DNA of 64,000 nucleotides, taken from contig NZ_CP034951.1 of the NCBI RefSeq assembly GCF_004022485.1, positions 1,612,001 to 1,676,000 of the forward strand, in the 5' to 3' direction. The stretch comes from Aequorivita sp. H23M31. Its GTDB lineage: Bacteria > Bacteroidota > Bacteroidia > Flavobacteriales > Flavobacteriaceae. Positions 1-11,810 of the stretch are shown here, piece after piece. Position numbers and translations under genes: made by a program. Positions within the stretch are counted from its first letter, which is position 1. Each line of letters opens with the position of its first letter. The notes beneath the pieces are model-generated. The model did not search any database and was not told where the DNA came from. It saw only the letters and a list, made by a program, of their open reading frames with translations.

Positions 1-835
1 AGAATACCAAGGAAACCAATAGGGAATATCCCACAAGAAGCCATAAATAATTGTTTTTGCTCCAAATCTGACTTTGGTATTCAGCTTTAAGAGATTCCAA
101 AATCTGGTACTTATCTCCCTCCACTACTTCGCCCTTAGCGATAATACGTCCGCCTTTCTCGATTACTCCTCTATTGGGATTTAATGCCTTTATTTCAGCA
201 TCAATGGAGGATTGCGTCAATTTATTGTTCAGTTTAACATTGGGCTCTAGGGATTCATTGAGCAAATTATAGAGAAGAGGCTGAATATCCTCGGCCTTAT
301 TTTTCTCAACAACTTCCCTTACTTTTTTGTCGAGGTTTCTCTTTTTAAACAACTGCGAATATTTCCGCTCTTCAATCTCATTACCGCGTTTTAGATAAAT
401 CAATTTATCATCGTCGTACGGAAGAATTTCATCTGAAAATCCATTGGCATATATCTCCTTTATAACGCCTTCACCCAATCGTTCTACCGTTCGTTTGGAT
501 GTGGTATAAAGACTATCTACATATTCCAGATCGAGATTATCGTGAAAATTGGTTTCAACATCGGTGATGGTTTCGGTATCAAAATCAAAATACGGAATGG
601 AATTGTCCCGGATTTCCTGCTGTTCCTTTTTAAGAACTTCATCGCTTTTCTTTATAGAAAAACTAAATGGTGCATATAGATTTTCATATTGCCACGGTTT
701 TCCCTTTTGAAAATTATATTTAAACTGCCCTCCCTTGGGCAAGAGATAAATTAACAGAAGTGTGGAAACAATAAATAAAAAAACCTTATAAATCAAGGAT
801 TGATTTCTGGCAAAGAAGGATAGAAGGTTCTTCAT
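1..835 (-). CDS. 7TM-HD family (PgpH-like) phosphohydrolase, N-terminal part, cut by window edge
   Basis: The frame is open from an ATG at 833-835 to the left edge, giving about 278 residues without a stop, so only the N-terminal part is present. It starts MKNLLSFFARNQ, has one membrane segment (about residues 15-35), then the motif GKPWQYENLYAPFSFSI and a long extracytoplasmic region. A second hydrophobic stretch begins at the window edge (YLWLLVGYSLLVF). This matches the 7TMR-HDED plus 7TM plus HD layout of PgpH-type proteins, which in characterised cases hydrolyse cyclic di-AMP. The catalytic HD domain lies outside the window, so the enzymatic role is inferred from the family. The gene is divergent from the thiolase gene at 1213. 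Confidence 0.8.
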   Translation of the reverse strand, partial: MKNLLSFFARNQSLIYKVFLFIVSTLLLIYLLPKGGQFKYNFQKGKPWQYENLYAPFSFSIKKSDEVLKKEQQEIRDNSIPYFDFDTETITDVETNFHDNLDLEYVDSLYTTSKRTVERLGEGVIKEIYANGFSDEILPYDDDKLIYLKRGNEIEERKYSQLFKKRNLDKKVREVVEKNKAEDIQPLLYNLLNESLEPNVKLNNKLTQSSIDAEIKALNPNRGVIEKGGRIIAKGEVVEGDKYQILESLKAEYQSQIWSKNNYLWLLVGYSLLVSLVF

Positions 836-992
836 AAAAACTTAAGGTTAGAGTAAAGGTATAAATAAGGAACGGATTAACACAAATCTGAATTCTGAAT
901 TAGTTTTTTTGTATTTAGTAAATCCACAAATCTTTACAACTCAATAAAGAAGGGGCTCACAAAATTTCTCCTGAAAAAGATCAACCATTTTT

Positions 993-1042
993 TAAATGAA
1001 TAGTCTTCATTTAAGTGTTATTGCTAGTGGCAGCTAACACTT
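993..1042. repeat. Two abutting hairpins in the intergenic region
   Basis: An 8-bp stem TAAATGAA / TTCATTTA with a 5-base loop spans 993-1013. It is followed directly by AAGTGTTA / TAACACTT (1013-1020 with 1035-1042), whose interior can add a GCT/AGC pairing. Neither hairpin is followed by a T-run, so a simple intrinsic terminator is unlikely. They lie between the divergent phosphohydrolase and thiolase genes. The rest of 836-1149 holds no gene that I can see. Confidence 0.5.
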
Positions 1043-1149
1043 ATAATTGGAGGATTTTATCAAGAAATTTCCTTTTAGTTCAAGAAAAAATGATCCTAGA
1101 TCACGTATTGACAAAACTCAATATCACCCCAAAAACGTTTGGGCCAGGA

Positions 1150-1180
1150 TTGATATTCCGGTTATAAATCTGTAATTTTG
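1150..1180 (+). promoter_or_regulatory. Bacteroidota-type promoter of the thiolase gene
   Basis: A TTG at 1150-1152 is followed after 20 bases by TAATTTTG at 1173-1180. This fits the Bacteroidota -33/-7 consensus (TTG, about 19-21 bases, TAnnTTTG). It lies 32 bases before the thiolase ATG. Confidence 0.6.
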
Positions 1181-1194
1181 CAGTCCTTATTTGA

Positions 1195-2391
<1,197 letters not shown>

Positions 2392-2421
2392 TTCCTTCGC
2401 GGAAACCTTGAATCGACCTGA

Positions 2422-3171
2422 ATGGAATACGGCATTTGTAACCTAAGCATTGTCCCACTTCGTGCTGAGTCCAGCGACCTAAGCGAAATGGTAAGCCAAC
2501 TGCTTTATGGTGAACATTTTAAAGTTTTGGAAAAACGAAAAAAATGGAGCTATGTCCGTTTATCTTTTGATGGCTATGAAGGTTGGTTGGATAATAAACA
2601 ATTCGTAATCATTAGTGAGGAAACCTACGAGCAACTCGAAAAAAAACCACTAAGGTTATCCACGGACATTGTGGATTTTATTACTAGTGAAAATCAGCAC
2701 TTAATTTCCATTTGTTTAGGAAGCAGCATCTCAGCTGCGAATACTCTAAATCATAGATTTGAAGGGAAAGCAATTTCGGGATTACTTCCGAAAATTCATT
2801 TAATAGAAACCGCTATATCCTATTTAAACACGCCTTATTTGTGGGGCGGAAAAAGTCCATTTGGAATTGATTGTAGCGGATTTACCCAAATGGTTTACAA
2901 GCTGAATGGACATAAACTGTTCCGCGATGCTAGTCAACAAGCAACACAAGGTGAAGCTTTAAGTTTTATTGAGGAAAGTGAACCTGGGGATTTGGCGTTT
3001 TTTGATAACGAGGAAGGTAAAATAACCCATGTGGGTATTATAATGGAAGATAACTATATAATCCATGCCCACGGAAAAGTAAGAATAGATAGACTAGATC
3101 ACAGTGGAATCTTTAATTATGATCTACGCCAGCATACGCACAGATTGAGAGTGATAAAGAGAATTATTTAA
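2422..3171 (+). CDS. NlpC/P60 (C40) cell-wall hydrolase with N-terminal SH3-like domain
   Basis: The protein has 249 residues. The first 65 or so resemble a bacterial SH3 domain (LLYGEHFKVLEKRKKWSYV... GWLD), which usually binds peptidoglycan. The C-terminal NlpC/P60 domain has the catalytic Cys151 in FGIDCSGF, His203 in KITHVGI and a second His near 215-217 (IIHAHG). The family cleaves gamma-D-Glu to diaminoacid bonds in stem peptides. There is no obvious signal peptide, so the protein may be cytoplasmic and recycle muropeptides, or be exported another way. A strong hairpin terminator follows at 3218-3259. A second C40 protein, a lipoprotein, is encoded at 56903. Confidence 0.88.
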   Translation: MEYGICNLSIVPLRAESSDLSEMVSQLLYGEHFKVLEKRKKWSYVRLSFDGYEGWLDNKQFVIISEETYEQLEKKPLRLSTDIVDFITSENQHLISICLGSSISAANTLNHRFEGKAISGLLPKIHLIETAISYLNTPYLWGGKSPFGIDCSGFTQMVYKLNGHKLFRDASQQATQGEALSFIEESEPGDLAFFDNEEGKITHVGIIMEDNYIIHAHGKVRIDRLDHSGIFNYDLRQHTHRLRVIKRII

Positions 3172-3217
3172 GCGATCAATCTAAAACGACTCAGAAAGGT
3201 AATATCCGAAGTATCTT

Positions 3218-3259
3218 AAAACAAAAATCCCTCGAAATTTTCGAGGGATTTTTGTTTTG
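3218..3259. terminator. Bidirectional intrinsic terminator
   Basis: AAACAAAAATCCCTCGA pairs with TCGAGGGATTTTTGTTT around a short AATT-like loop. The A-run and T-run on either side let it work for the C40 peptidase gene (+) and for the convergent TPR gene (-). Confidence 0.85.
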
Positions 3260-3260
3260 A

Positions 3261-4520
3261 TTATTCTTGCTCTTTAAATTTATCGAACCTGGCTTTCATA
3301 TCTTGATATTTGGCATCATCACCTAATTGACCATAGATATTCATTAGCGTTCGGACAACTTCTCCATTGTTTGGGTTAATTTTAAACGATCTTTCCAAAT
3401 AAGGTAAAGCTTCTTTTTGGATTTTTTGACGTTCCATTTTCAACTGATCGTATCTTTTATTATCCGCAGCGGAGTTCCCTAAGCTATTCATTTCCTCTAC
3501 TAACTTATCCTCTGCCGCCAATTTCAATACTGAAATATTGATCAAGGCTCCCTCATAATCTGGTTTTAATTCAAGAGCTTTTTTATAATACTGAACCGCT
3601 TTTTCATTATTCCCCATTTCGCCCGCAGCAACGCCCAAATTAAAATAAATCTCGGGATTGTTGGGATCTGAAGCAACTATTTGATTTAGGATTTCATTAT
3701 ATCGCTCTACGTCGCCCATTTTATAACTCATATATGCATCTGCTCGCATAAGTTGAATATCATCTGGGCTTTCGGCACGAGCAGCTTTCATCAGGTCACT
3801 TGCCTTTTCCGTATTTCCTTCCTCAATATATATAAGGGTCATATTTCGTAAAATCTCCCCTTTTCTTGAGTCGGTTTTCTTCATCTGTGGTTTTATATAT
3901 TCCCCACTTTTTACGGCAAGATCGCGTAGGTTCTTGCTCCCAAAAGCTTTTTCCTCACCAGAAACCTTATCAGTTGCAACAAATTGTTCTTCTATTCCAG
4001 TATATCCTTGGTCTAAAAGCATTTGATAATACTTTAAAGCAGTATCATAATCATGACCGTTAACGGCGTTACCGGCAGCAAAATATAAATCGCCTGGATC
4101 TTGTGACACTAAATAAAGTGCGTACAATTTTTCTGTAGCGGGTGTATAATTTTGTGCGTTTTGATCATCCATCGCAGCATTAATAATATCAACTCGGAGG
4201 TTTTGGAGCGCTGTTTCGAACTCCATATTAATCTTTGGATTTAAGGAAATTGCTGTTTGGAAGGCTTCGGCGGCAGCCAATAACTTCTTGTGATTTTTAT
4301 TGGCAGCACCCAGAATCGCTTCACCTCGGGTGGCATAAAATTGGGCTTTCATCTGATTATCCACGGTCCCTAATTGCGGTTCCGCTTCATCCAAATACTT
4401 TAATGCCTCATTAAATTGACTGGACTTTATGGCTTTTTCAGCTTTTTTGATTTCCTTTTTTTGTCCAAAGGAAACAGCGGTTACAAGTGCCAATCCGGCT
4501 ATTAAAACTCGTTTTTTCAT
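3261..4520 (-). CDS. Secreted tetratricopeptide-repeat protein next to gyrA
   Basis: The 419-aa protein starts with a clear signal peptide (MKKRVLIAGLALVTAVSFGQ), so it is probably periplasmic. The rest is alpha-helical with several TPR-like units. The clearest is around residues 290-325, with PEIYFNLGVAAGEMGN followed by KAVQYYKKALELKP; another weaker unit lies near 375-405. TPRs mediate protein-protein contacts, and no enzyme motif is present. It lies 100 bp downstream of gyrA on the same strand, with a good -7 box of its own between them (4586-4593). The specific function is unknown. Confidence 0.85.
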   Translation of the reverse strand: MKKRVLIAGLALVTAVSFGQKKEIKKAEKAIKSSQFNEALKYLDEAEPQLGTVDNQMKAQFYATRGEAILGAANKNHKKLLAAAEAFQTAISLNPKINMEFETALQNLRVDIINAAMDDQNAQNYTPATEKLYALYLVSQDPGDLYFAAGNAVNGHDYDTALKYYQMLLDQGYTGIEEQFVATDKVSGEEKAFGSKNLRDLAVKSGEYIKPQMKKTDSRKGEILRNMTLIYIEEGNTEKASDLMKAARAESPDDIQLMRADAYMSYKMGDVERYNEILNQIVASDPNNPEIYFNLGVAAGEMGNNEKAVQYYKKALELKPDYEGALINISVLKLAAEDKLVEEMNSLGNSAADNKRYDQLKMERQKIQKEALPYLERSFKINPNNGEVVRTLMNIYGQLGDDAKYQDMKARFDKFKEQE

Positions 4521-4585
4521 TTGTTTAATAATTTTTGTTTTTCTAAAGGTAAAAATAATCCTCTTATTTATAATTCATCTTAATT

Positions 4586-4593
4586 CAAAGATA
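4586..4593 (-). promoter_or_regulatory. -7 promoter box for the TPR gene
   Basis: TATCTTTG on the minus strand lies between gyrA and the TPR gene, about 65 bases before the ATG. No TTG at the usual -33 spacing was found, so only the -7 element is supported. Confidence 0.4.
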
Positions 4594-4620
4594 ATAAGTG
4601 GAGGTATCATTCTTACTGCT

Positions 4621-7155
4621 TTATTCGTTATTTTCAGTTTCTTCGTCGTTGGAGTCAAGAATAGTGCCATTATTTTCTATATCATTTTCAATCTCTTGAT
4701 CCAGAACAGCTTCTTCTTCATCTTTCATCGCTTTTGCAACTGCGGCAATGGCATCATCCTCCCTTACCTTTATCAGCCGAACACCTTGAGTGGCGCGACC
4801 CATAACCCTCAGGGTCGAAACAGCCATTCTAATGGCAATCCCAGATTTGTTGATAATCATCAAATCATCGTCATCCGTAACATTTTTAATGGCAACGAGT
4901 TTACCTGTCTTTTCGGTTACGTTAATAGTTTTCACACCTTTACCGCCCCGATTGGTTACACGATAATCCTCGATTGAAGACCTTTTACCATATCCATTTT
5001 CAGACACTACAAGAACGTCCGATTGGGCATCATTGACTGCGATCATTCCTATTACCTCATCCTTTTCATTTGCAAGAGTTATTCCTCTTACTCCTGAAGC
5101 ATTTCTTCCCATAGGCCTTGTTTTCTCTTCCTCAAAACGTATAGCCTTCCCAGACCTCACAGCAAGCATTACCTGGCTGTCTCCAGTTGTAAGTTTTGCC
5201 TCCAGCAATTCGTCATCTTCTCTAATGGTTATGGCATTGATCCCGTTTGTTCTTGGGCGGGAATACTGCTCAAGGGAAGTCTTTTTAACTTGGCCCTTTT
5301 TGGTGGCCATAATTACATAATGACTGTTTATATATTCTTCATCTTTTAAATCCTGGGTATTAATAAAAGCTTTAACGCTATCGTCCGGTTCAATATTTAT
5401 CAAATTCTGAATTGCCCGACCTTTTGAAGTTCTTGTTCCCTCAGGGATTTCGAAAACCCGCATCCAGAAACATTTTCCTTTTTGGGTGAAGAATAGCATA
5501 TACTGATGGTTTGTCCCCACAAAAAGATGCTCAAGAAAGTCCTCATTTCTGGTAGCCGAAGCTTTTTGACCCACTCCTCCTCTCGCTTGGGTTTTATATT
5601 CAGTAAGAGAAGTTCTTTTTATATAACCAGCGTGCGAAATAGTAATTACAACCTGTTCATCTGCAATAAGATCTGTAATACTCACATCCCCTCCGGCATA
5701 TTCTATAGTTGAGCGACGCTCATCACCATACTTGCTACGAACTTCTGCAAGTTCATCCTTAATAATTTCCATTCTTCTTTCAAAACTGGCAAGAATTTCT
5801 TTATAATCCTCGATGGTTTTCATCAACTCCTCATATTCTGTTCGCAGCTTATCCTGTTCTAGGCCTGTTAACTGACGCAAACGCATCTCGACAATTGCCT
5901 TCGCCTGGATCTCGGATAAACTGAAAGCTTCAATAAGTTTTTGTCGCGCCTCATCCGCATTGGAAGACGCACGGATTAGACGAATTACCTCATCAATATT
6001 ATCCGAAGCTATAATCAAACCTTCCAAAATATGCGCGCGCTCCTCCGCCTTTCGCAGTAAATATTCTGTTCGGCGCACTACAACTTCGTGTCTGTGCTCT
6101 ACAAAATAATGGATCAGATCCTTTAGATTCAACATTTGCGGCCTTCCATTAACCAAGGCAATGTTGTTTACGCTAAAACTGGATTGAAGTGCGGTATATT
6201 TATATAAAGTGTTGAGAACAATGTTTGGGATTGCATCTCTTTTCAGAATATAGACAATGCGCATTCCCTTTCTATCACTCTCATCGCGAATATTTGATAT
6301 ACCCTCTATTTTCTTTTCATTGACCAGATCGGCTGTTTTCTTGATCATTTCAGCCTTGTTTACCTGATATGGAATTTCGGTAACTATAATACATTCGCGC
6401 CCGTTTACCACTTCAAAAGAAGCTTTGGCGCGCATTACCACCCGTCCTCGTCCCGTTTTAAAGGCTTCACGGACTCCTTCATAGCCATAAATAATTCCAC
6501 CCGTGGGAAAGTCGGGTGCTTTGATGTATTGCATCAGTCCATCAACATCAATATCATTATCATCAATGTAAGCGATTATTCCATTCACCACTTCCGTAAG
6601 GTTATGGGGAGGCATATTCGTTGCCATACCAACGGCGATTCCACTCGCTCCATTTATTAGAAGTCCTGGAATTCGCGTGGGCAGAACTGTTGGTTCATTT
6701 AAAGTATCATCAAAATTAAGTTGGTGATCTACGGTATCTTTATCAATATCGGCCAACATATCCTCTGAAATCTTCTGCATGCGCGCCTCTGTATATCGCA
6801 TTGCTGCAGGCGAATCTCCATCCACCGAACCAAAGTTACCTTGCCCGTCGATAAGCATATATCTCAAACTCCATTCTTGGGCCATTCTCACCATGGCATC
6901 ATAAACGGAAGTATCACCGTGCGGGTGATATTTACCTAAAACTTCCCCAACAATTCTCGCTGATTTTTTATGTGCGCCTGTGGCCCTAATTCCCAATTCG
7001 TGCATTCCAAACAAGACCCGTCGATGTACGGGCTTCATACCATCACGAACATCTGGCAAAGCTCGTGACACAATGACGGACATTGAATAATCAATGTATG
7101 CCGATTTCATCTCATCTTCAATGTTTATGGGAATTAATCTTTCTCCTTCAGCCAT
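4621..7155 (-). CDS. gyrA: DNA gyrase subunit A
   Basis: This 844-aa protein is the cleavage-reunion subunit of gyrase, which introduces negative supercoils with GyrB. The catalytic tyrosine is Tyr121 in [10 protein letters not shown]. The quinolone-resistance region reads [15 protein letters not shown], with Thr82 at the E. coli Ser83 position and Asp86 at the Asp87 position; Thr there is usual in flavobacteria and is not by itself a resistance change. The C-terminal pinwheel has a GyrA-box variant QARGGVG near residue 525 and later basic blades. The protein ends in a very acidic tail rich in D, E and N. gyrB is not in the window. The gene is divergent from clpC. Confidence 0.98.
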   Translation of the reverse strand: MAEGERLIPINIEDEMKSAYIDYSMSVIVSRALPDVRDGMKPVHRRVLFGMHELGIRATGAHKKSARIVGEVLGKYHPHGDTSVYDAMVRMAQEWSLRYMLIDGQGNFGSVDGDSPAAMRYTEARMQKISEDMLADIDKDTVDHQLNFDDTLNEPTVLPTRIPGLLINGASGIAVGMATNMPPHNLTEVVNGIIAYIDDNDIDVDGLMQYIKAPDFPTGGIIYGYEGVREAFKTGRGRVVMRAKASFEVVNGRECIIVTEIPYQVNKAEMIKKTADLVNEKKIEGISNIRDESDRKGMRIVYILKRDAIPNIVLNTLYKYTALQSSFSVNNIALVNGRPQMLNLKDLIHYFVEHRHEVVVRRTEYLLRKAEERAHILEGLIIASDNIDEVIRLIRASSNADEARQKLIEAFSLSEIQAKAIVEMRLRQLTGLEQDKLRTEYEELMKTIEDYKEILASFERRMEIIKDELAEVRSKYGDERRSTIEYAGGDVSITDLIADEQVVITISHAGYIKRTSLTEYKTQARGGVGQKASATRNEDFLEHLFVGTNHQYMLFFTQKGKCFWMRVFEIPEGTRTSKGRAIQNLINIEPDDSVKAFINTQDLKDEEYINSHYVIMATKKGQVKKTSLEQYSRPRTNGINAITIREDDELLEAKLTTGDSQVMLAVRSGKAIRFEEEKTRPMGRNASGVRGITLANEKDEVIGMIAVNDAQSDVLVVSENGYGKRSSIEDYRVTNRGGKGVKTINVTEKTGKLVAIKNVTDDDDLMIINKSGIAIRMAVSTLRVMGRATQGVRLIKVREDDAIAAVAKAMKDEEEAVLDQEIENDIENNGTILDSNDEETENNE

Positions 7156-7236
7156 AAAAATATAGGTTTATTAATCATTAATATATTAAGGAGCAAGATA
7201 CATATTTCAGTAGGTTTTACGCGGGTTTTTAGGGTT

Positions 7237-7244
7237 CAAAATTA
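7237..7244 (-). promoter_or_regulatory. -7 promoter box for gyrA
   Basis: TAATTTTG on the minus strand lies about 80 bases before the gyrA ATG. TTG triplets upstream do not have the standard spacing, so the -33 element is uncertain. Confidence 0.4.
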
Positions 7245-7411
7245 CCTATTTATTAACAAAACATAGCGGTGCAATCGTTGATAAGTATAGGCCTTAACGC
7301 TTTGAATTACCGTTTACTTTTCGTCCTTTTACTAAATTGATCTGAAATAGGAATGGTTTTTGACCTAATTTGGGTAATTTAGTAGTTTAATGAAAGAAAG
7401 GAAATTAAAAC

Positions 7412-9964
7412 ATGGATGATAATTTTTCACCAAGAGTAAAAGACGTAATTGCCTATAGCAAGGAAGAAGCACTCCGTTTGGGTCATGATTTTATTGGCAC
7501 GGAACACTTAATGCTGGGACTTTTAAGGGATGGCAGTGGGAAGGCGGTAACAATTTTAAACGCACTTGCGATAGATCTAAACCATTTGCGCAGAAAAGTA
7601 GAGATTTTGAGCCCCGCCAATTCCGCAGTGTTAACCACGACCAATGAGAAAAAAAACCTCCACCTTACTCGGCAGGCAGAAAGAGCTTTAAAGACCACAT
7701 TTTTGGAAGCGAAGCTTTTTCAAAGCACCTCGATTAATACCGCACATTTACTTTTATGTATTTTGCGGAATGAAAACGACCCTACGACCAAACTGTTGAA
7801 CAAAATGAAGATTGATTATGATGCGGTTAAAGACCAATTTAAACTTATGATAACCAATGACGACGACTATATAGAATCTCCTAGTGCCGAATCCTTTTCA
7901 AACGATGACGATACATCTGCGGGTGATGCAGGAAAGGAAAATCTGTTTATGGGAGGCACCTCCAAAACAAACAAGAAATCGAAAACTCCCGTACTCGATA
8001 ATTTTGGAAGAGACCTTACTTCCCTCGCGGAAGAAGGAAAACTTGATCCGGTTGTGGGAAGAGAAAACGAAATCCAACGCGTATCCCAGATTTTAAGCCG
8101 AAGAAAGAAAAACAATCCTCTGCTAATCGGTGAGCCAGGAGTAGGTAAATCTGCCATTGCAGAAGGTCTTGCTCTTCGTATTATTCAACGAAAAGTCTCT
8201 CGAATTCTGTACGACAAACGCGTTGTTACTTTAGATTTGGCCAGTTTGGTTGCAGGTACAAAATACCGAGGCCAATTTGAGGAGCGAATGAAGGCTGTAA
8301 TGAACGAACTTGAAAAGAACGATGATATCATTCTTTTTATAGATGAAATACATACCATCGTGGGCGCAGGTGGAGCTACAGGCTCTCTTGACGCTTCCAA
8401 CATGTTCAAACCCGCGCTTGCTAGGGGAGAAATTCAATGTATAGGAGCTACTACACTTGATGAATACCGTCAATATATTGAAAAGGATGGTGCTCTGGAA
8501 AGACGTTTCCAAAAAGTATTGGTAGAACCTACGAGTGTAGAGGAAACCGTTGAAATACTTATGAATATTAAGGATAAGTATGAAACCCACCATAATGTGG
8601 AATATACCGATGAAGCGATTTTGGCTTGTGTCAAACTTACAAATCGATATATGACGGAACGCTTTCTACCGGACAAAGCTATTGATGCCCTGGATGAAGC
8701 GGGATCAAGGGTCCATATCACTAACATTCACGTACCGGAAAAGATTCTTAAAATAGAGGCCAAACTTGAAGAAGTACGGGAGCTGAAAAATTCTGTAGTC
8801 AAAAAACAGAAATACGAAGAAGCGGCGAAACTTCGGGATGATGAGAAAAACCTTGAAAAAGAGCTGGCAGAACAACAGGCAACCTGGGAGGCGGATTCTA
8901 AGCTGAACAAGGTAGCGGTAACCGAAGAAAATGTTGCAGAGGTTGTTTCCATGATGACAGGGATTCCAGTAAATAGGATTGCCCAAACTGAAAGCAAGAA
9001 ACTCGCTGCCCTCCCCGACCGAATTAAAGGAAAAGTAATTGGACAGGACGAAGCTGTTGCTAAAGTCGTTAAGGCTATTCAAAGAAATCGTGCTGGATTG
9101 AAGGACCCGAACAAACCTATTGGATCATTTATTTTCCTAGGTCAAACAGGGGTTGGTAAAACCCAACTTGCTAAGGTTTTGGCGCGAGAACTTTTTGATT
9201 CGGATAATGCACTCATTCGTATTGATATGAGCGAGTATATGGAGAAATTTGCTATCTCTCGTTTAGTTGGAGCACCTCCGGGATACGTAGGGTATGAAGA
9301 GGGCGGTCAGTTAACCGAAAAAATAAGAAGAAAACCTTATGCGGTTGTACTGCTCGATGAAATTGAGAAAGCCCACCCAGATGTTTTCAATATGTTGCTA
9401 CAGGTATTGGATGACGGATTTCTCACTGATAGTTTAGGTAGAAAAATCGATTTCAGAAATACCATAATCATAATGACCTCCAACATTGGAGCACGTCAGA
9501 TCAAGGATTTTGGACAAGGAGTTGGTTTTGGAACTTCGGCGAAAAAGAGCCAAGAGGAAACCTACACAAAGAGTGTTATCGAAAACGCACTGAAAAAGAC
9601 CTTTGCTCCAGAATTCCTGAACCGAATTGACGATGTAATGGTTTTCAACGCTCTGGAAAAAGAGGATATCCATAAAATTATCGATATCGAGCTGGATAAA
9701 CTTTATCTGCGAATCAAAGATTTGGGCTATACTCTAAATCTTTCAGAAAAAGCGAAAGACTTTATCGCAGAAAAAGGCTTCGATAAGCAATATGGCGCAA
9801 GACCTCTAAACCGAGCCATCCAGAAATATATTGAGGATGCCCTAGCGGAAGAAATCATCAACAGCGGACTTACCGAAGGAGATGCAATTTCAATGGATCT
9901 GGATGAAGATAAGGACGAATTGACAATAAGCATCAAAAAACAGAAGAAGGCCACTGAATCTTAG
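7412..9964 (+). CDS. clpC: Clp protease ATP-binding subunit ClpC
   Basis: The 850-aa HSP100 unfoldase has the full ClpC layout. It has an N-terminal double Clp-N domain (about 1-150). AAA-1 carries Walker [14 protein letters not shown] and Walker [14 protein letters not shown]-like middle domain contains [20 protein letters not shown]-2 carries [12 protein letters not shown] and VLLDEIEKA, followed by a Clp D2-small domain. GVGFGT in AAA-2 matches the ClpP-binding loop, so it should feed substrates to ClpP. The UVR segment separates ClpC from ClpA and ClpB. It is transcribed alone, divergent from gyrA, and ends at a hairpin terminator. No McsA/McsB or CtsR partner is adjacent, unlike in Bacillus. 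Confidence 0.96.
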   Translation: MDDNFSPRVKDVIAYSKEEALRLGHDFIGTEHLMLGLLRDGSGKAVTILNALAIDLNHLRRKVEILSPANSAVLTTTNEKKNLHLTRQAERALKTTFLEAKLFQSTSINTAHLLLCILRNENDPTTKLLNKMKIDYDAVKDQFKLMITNDDDYIESPSAESFSNDDDTSAGDAGKENLFMGGTSKTNKKSKTPVLDNFGRDLTSLAEEGKLDPVVGRENEIQRVSQILSRRKKNNPLLIGEPGVGKSAIAEGLALRIIQRKVSRILYDKRVVTLDLASLVAGTKYRGQFEERMKAVMNELEKNDDIILFIDEIHTIVGAGGATGSLDASNMFKPALARGEIQCIGATTLDEYRQYIEKDGALERRFQKVLVEPTSVEETVEILMNIKDKYETHHNVEYTDEAILACVKLTNRYMTERFLPDKAIDALDEAGSRVHITNIHVPEKILKIEAKLEEVRELKNSVVKKQKYEEAAKLRDDEKNLEKELAEQQATWEADSKLNKVAVTEENVAEVVSMMTGIPVNRIAQTESKKLAALPDRIKGKVIGQDEAVAKVVKAIQRNRAGLKDPNKPIGSFIFLGQTGVGKTQLAKVLARELFDSDNALIRIDMSEYMEKFAISRLVGAPPGYVGYEEGGQLTEKIRRKPYAVVLLDEIEKAHPDVFNMLLQVLDDGFLTDSLGRKIDFRNTIIIMTSNIGARQIKDFGQGVGFGTSAKKSQEETYTKSVIENALKKTFAPEFLNRIDDVMVFNALEKEDIHKIIDIELDKLYLRIKDLGYTLNLSEKAKDFIAEKGFDKQYGARPLNRAIQKYIEDALAEEIINSGLTEGDAISMDLDEDKDELTISIKKQKKATES

Positions 9965-9990
9965 CCGGTTGAAAAGCCGATAAATTACCT

Positions 9991-10021
9991 ATCCCGAGAG
10001 AAATCTTGGGGATTTTTTTTG
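9991..10021 (+). terminator. Intrinsic terminator of clpC
   Basis: ATCCCGAGA pairs with TCTTGGGGAT, with one bulged base and a GAAA-like loop, followed by eight or more T. It lies 27 bases after the clpC stop. Confidence 0.75.
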
Positions 10022-10045
10022 TTTACATATAAAGAATAAGATTCC

Positions 10046-11557
10046 TTATTCAAACATAATTTCAGGATCCACATCCAAGGAAGATAAAAATGCAATGCTT
10101 GCATGAATGTCATCTGCCATTACACGGTCTTCCTCTATAAATGGAACAATAGATCGATATGGTTTTAGAAATGTCTCCAAAAATGGAGACGTCTTTGTAG
10201 GTTCTCGAAAACGCAATGCCTGTGATGCATTCATTAATTCGATAGCCAAAACGGTTTCGATATTATCCACTACTTTTAAACACTTGGTAGCACCGTTCGC
10301 ACCCATACTAACGTGATCCTCCTGCCCGTTTGAAGAAACAATGGAATCGACTGACGATGGCGTAGCAAATTGCTTATTCTGGCTTACAATACTTGCAGCG
10401 GTATATTGAGGGATCATAAAACCGCTGTTCAGCCCGGGATTGTTCACAAGAAATGCTGGAAGCTCCCTTAATCCTGATACCAATTGGTAAGTCCTTCTTT
10501 CGGAAATATTGCCCAATTCGCACATTGCAATAGCAAGATAGTCTAAAGCAAGAGCCAATGGCTGCCCGTGAAAGTTTCCCCCAGAAATAATCATATCATC
10601 CTTTACAAAAATGTTAGGATTATCCGTAACCGAGTTCATTTCGGTTTTAAAGGTTTTATGCACAAAAGTGATAGTGTCTTTGGTTGCACCATGAACTTGT
10701 GGGATACACCTAAAAGAATATGGATCCTGAACATTTTTCTTTTCGGATTTTCCAATTTCGCTTTCATGCAAGAATTCTCGAAATCTTTCCGCTGTTTTTA
10801 TCTGTCCACGGTGAGGCCGTATCAAGTGGACCAAAGGATTAAAAGGGCTCATATTACAGTCGAATGCATCGGTAGAAATGGCTCCTATTAAATCGGCCAA
10901 ATAGGAAAGTTTATAGCTTTTTAAAAGACAATGTACCCCATAAGCGGTCATAAACTGGGTACCATTAAGAAGTGCGAGACCTTCTTTGGCCTTTAAAGTA
11001 ATAGGCTCCCAACCAAACTTTTTCAATATTTTTTCCGAAGGCGTTCTTTTCCCGCTCCAATACACTTCACCTTTCCCTAAAAGAGGAAGAGAGAGGTGGG
11101 CCAAGGGCGCCAAATCGCCTGAAGCTCCCAAACTTCCTTGAGTATAAACAACCGGAAGTATCTCGTTATTATAAAAATCAATTAGTCTTTCTATGGTTTC
11201 CAGTTGCACACCACTATATCCATAACTCAGCGACTGAATTTTCAGCAGGAGCATTAGTTTTATAATTGGTTTTGGCACCAGATCTCCTGTACCACAAGCG
11301 TGGGACATTACAAGGTTTTCCTGTAATTTATAAATGCCCTCAGATGGAATTTTAACATAGCAAAGCGACCCAAAACCAGTGTTGATACCATATACCGGGG
11401 TTTCATTATCCTTCATTTTGTTAACCAGATAATCCCGGGATTTATTAATATTCAATTGGGCTTCTTCCGAAAGCGCCAACTTCATATGCTTCTCCAAAAT
11501 TTCCTTTATATTGGATAAATCTAGTATTTCAGAACTTATATAATGTATTTCCTGCAT
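10046..11557 (-). CDS. hutH: Histidine ammonia-lyase
   Basis: The 503-aa protein converts L-histidine to trans-urocanate and ammonia. Ala145-Ser146-Gly147 in GSLGASGDLAPLAH forms the MIO prosthetic group. Tyr56 in VYGINTGFG is the conserved catalytic tyrosine. The selectivity motif is MSHACGTG (Ser-His), as in histidine lyases rather than the His-Leu or Phe-Leu of tyrosine or phenylalanine lyases. FRCIPQVHGA and the downstream NPNIFV and GGNFHGQP blocks are also typical. No hutU, hutI or hutG lies next to it, so it stands apart from the rest of the degradation pathway. A TATTTTTG -7 box lies just upstream. Confidence 0.93.
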   Translation of the reverse strand: MQEIHYISSEILDLSNIKEILEKHMKLALSEEAQLNINKSRDYLVNKMKDNETPVYGINTGFGSLCYVKIPSEGIYKLQENLVMSHACGTGDLVPKPIIKLMLLLKIQSLSYGYSGVQLETIERLIDFYNNEILPVVYTQGSLGASGDLAPLAHLSLPLLGKGEVYWSGKRTPSEKILKKFGWEPITLKAKEGLALLNGTQFMTAYGVHCLLKSYKLSYLADLIGAISTDAFDCNMSPFNPLVHLIRPHRGQIKTAERFREFLHESEIGKSEKKNVQDPYSFRCIPQVHGATKDTITFVHKTFKTEMNSVTDNPNIFVKDDMIISGGNFHGQPLALALDYLAIAMCELGNISERRTYQLVSGLRELPAFLVNNPGLNSGFMIPQYTAASIVSQNKQFATPSSVDSIVSSNGQEDHVSMGANGATKCLKVVDNIETVLAIELMNASQALRFREPTKTSPFLETFLKPYRSIVPFIEEDRVMADDIHASIAFLSSLDVDPEIMFE

Positions 11558-11573
11558 TGAGATAAAATTTTTA

Positions 11574-11581
11574 CAAAAATA
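11574..11581 (-). promoter_or_regulatory. -7 promoter box for hutH
   Basis: TATTTTTG on the minus strand ends 16 bases before the hutH ATG. The nearest TTG is 24 bases upstream, slightly longer than the usual spacing. Confidence 0.4.
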
Positions 11582-11619
11582 AGAATTTTAAAGGGCGGAC
11601 TTGACCAAACTTTTCAAAA

Positions 11620-11651
11620 AAGGTTTCCAAACCTTAGGAAAAGGACCTTTT
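11620..11651. repeat. Pair of short perfect inverted repeats
   Basis: AAGGTTT-CC-AAACCTT (11620-11635) is followed by AAAAGG-A-CCTTTT (11639-11651). Both lie between the divergent hutH and TlpA-like genes. The loops are very short, so cruciform or protein binding is as likely as an RNA hairpin. The rest of 11558-11810 shows nothing else clear. Confidence 0.4.
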
Positions 11652-11810
11652 CTTTGAAAAAGAAACGAAATAAAAAATTAACAAACTAATGGCGGAGTTT
11701 TGAAATTGGGATTCCTAATTTTATAAATTCATTATATATTTTTTAGTTCCCTTTTATTCAGTTCAGAAAGGTTACATTCATCATAAACAATAAGAAAAAC
11801 ATTAAAAAAA

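Noticed and set aside
6900..6970. Quinolone-resistance mutation in gyrA (Thr82)
   Set aside because: Thr at this position is usual in flavobacterial GyrA and Asp86 is retained.
10046..11557. Tyrosine or phenylalanine ammonia-lyase for pigment synthesis
   Set aside because: The selectivity motif is Ser-His (MSHACG), as in histidine lyases, and no flexirubin or aryl-polyene genes are nearby.
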